From assembly GCA_020216625.1 (NCBI GenBank), contig JAIUYB010000217.1, positions 1-5,066 of the forward strand: a stretch of DNA of 5,066 nt, written 5' to 3'. The notes beneath the pieces are model-generated. The model was not told the DNA's origin. It was given only the letters and a program-made list of their open reading frames with translations, and ran no database searches. Positions within the stretch are counted from its first letter, which is position 1; every line of letters begins with the position of its first letter. Made by a program: the position numbers and the translations under genes. The stretch is from Desulfarculus sp. GTDB taxonomy: Bacteria > Desulfobacterota > Desulfarculia > Desulfarculales > Desulfarculaceae. Of this stretch, positions 4,931-5,066 are shown one piece after another.

Positions 4931-5066
4931 GCAAGAGTCCGGAGGAGCTTTTCGCCGAGAGGGAGGCCCGGGTCAACACCGCCATCGCCCTGGGCGTGCC
5001 TGACCGGGTGCCGGTGACCTGCATGACCGGGTTTTTCCCGGCCTACTACGCCAAGGTCAGCCTGCG
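4927..5066 (+). CDS. UroD-family (MtaA/MtbA-like) methyltransferase, 3' end cut off
   Basis: Only the first 46 residues are in the window. The ATG overlaps the corrinoid stop codon as ATGA, and GGAGG lies 6 nt upstream, so the start is well supported. The sequence has the pattern seen at the start of uroporphyrinogen decarboxylase superfamily proteins: an Arg-rich helix (EREARVNTAIALGV, 11-24) followed by PDRVPV (25-30), then GFFPAYYAKVSL. True HemE starts instead show an R-Q-AGRY stretch soon after, absent here. Members beside corrinoid proteins act as methyltransferases, moving a methyl group between a substrate or cofactor and the corrinoid through a bound zinc. The zinc ligands lie further along, outside the window, so whether this is the substrate-demethylating or the second methyltransferase cannot be told. 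Tight coupling to the corrinoid gene suggests they form a complex. Confidence 0.78.
   Translation, partial: MSKSPEELFAEREARVNTAIALGVPDRVPVTCMTGFFPAYYAKVSL

Overview
This is a high-GC bacterial chromosomal segment. It holds four complete or near-complete protein genes and a fifth cut off at the right edge. An LCAD-like acyl-CoA dehydrogenase, an OFA-family carboxylate transporter, a standalone corrinoid protein and a UroD-family methyltransferase together suggest an anaerobe of the Desulfobacterota (Desulfarculales or Desulfobacteria type) or a syntroph/acetogen. This placement is inferred from gene content only; no marker gene is present.

Left block (1-2530). The 3' part of a ComB-family (2-phosphosulfolactate phosphatase-like) gene runs into the window and ends tail-to-tail with a minus-strand TetR-family regulator; the two stop codons overlap. 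The regulator is divergent from an acyl-CoA dehydrogenase gene. The 175-nt gap between their starts carries a TTGACA element and overlapping inverted repeats that look like a TetR operator. This is the usual layout of a repressor controlling acyl-CoA oxidation. The dehydrogenase lacks the catalytic Glu of the common YEGT motif and appears to use the helix-G Glu found in long-chain and isovaleryl-CoA dehydrogenases.

Middle gap (2531-2977). This 447-nt stretch has no convincing gene. It holds a GC-rich hairpin just after the dehydrogenase stop, a perfect DnaA-box-like 9-mer, 10-bp-phased direct repeats, a conspicuous AT-rich promoter (TTGACA followed by a TATATC region) and a leader of about 165 nt that can form hairpins.

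Right block (2978-5066). An OFA-type MFS transporter, a B12-binding methyl-carrier protein and the start of a UroD-family methyltransferase are co-directional and closely spaced (57 nt, then a 4-nt ATGA overlap). They look like one operon for taking up and demethylating, or methyl-transferring from, a small methylated or carboxylated compound. The substrate is unknown. The transporter keeps the TM8 arginine of the oxalate transporter OxlT but lacks its TM11 lysine. This operon is the part of the window most likely to represent an uncharacterised pathway.
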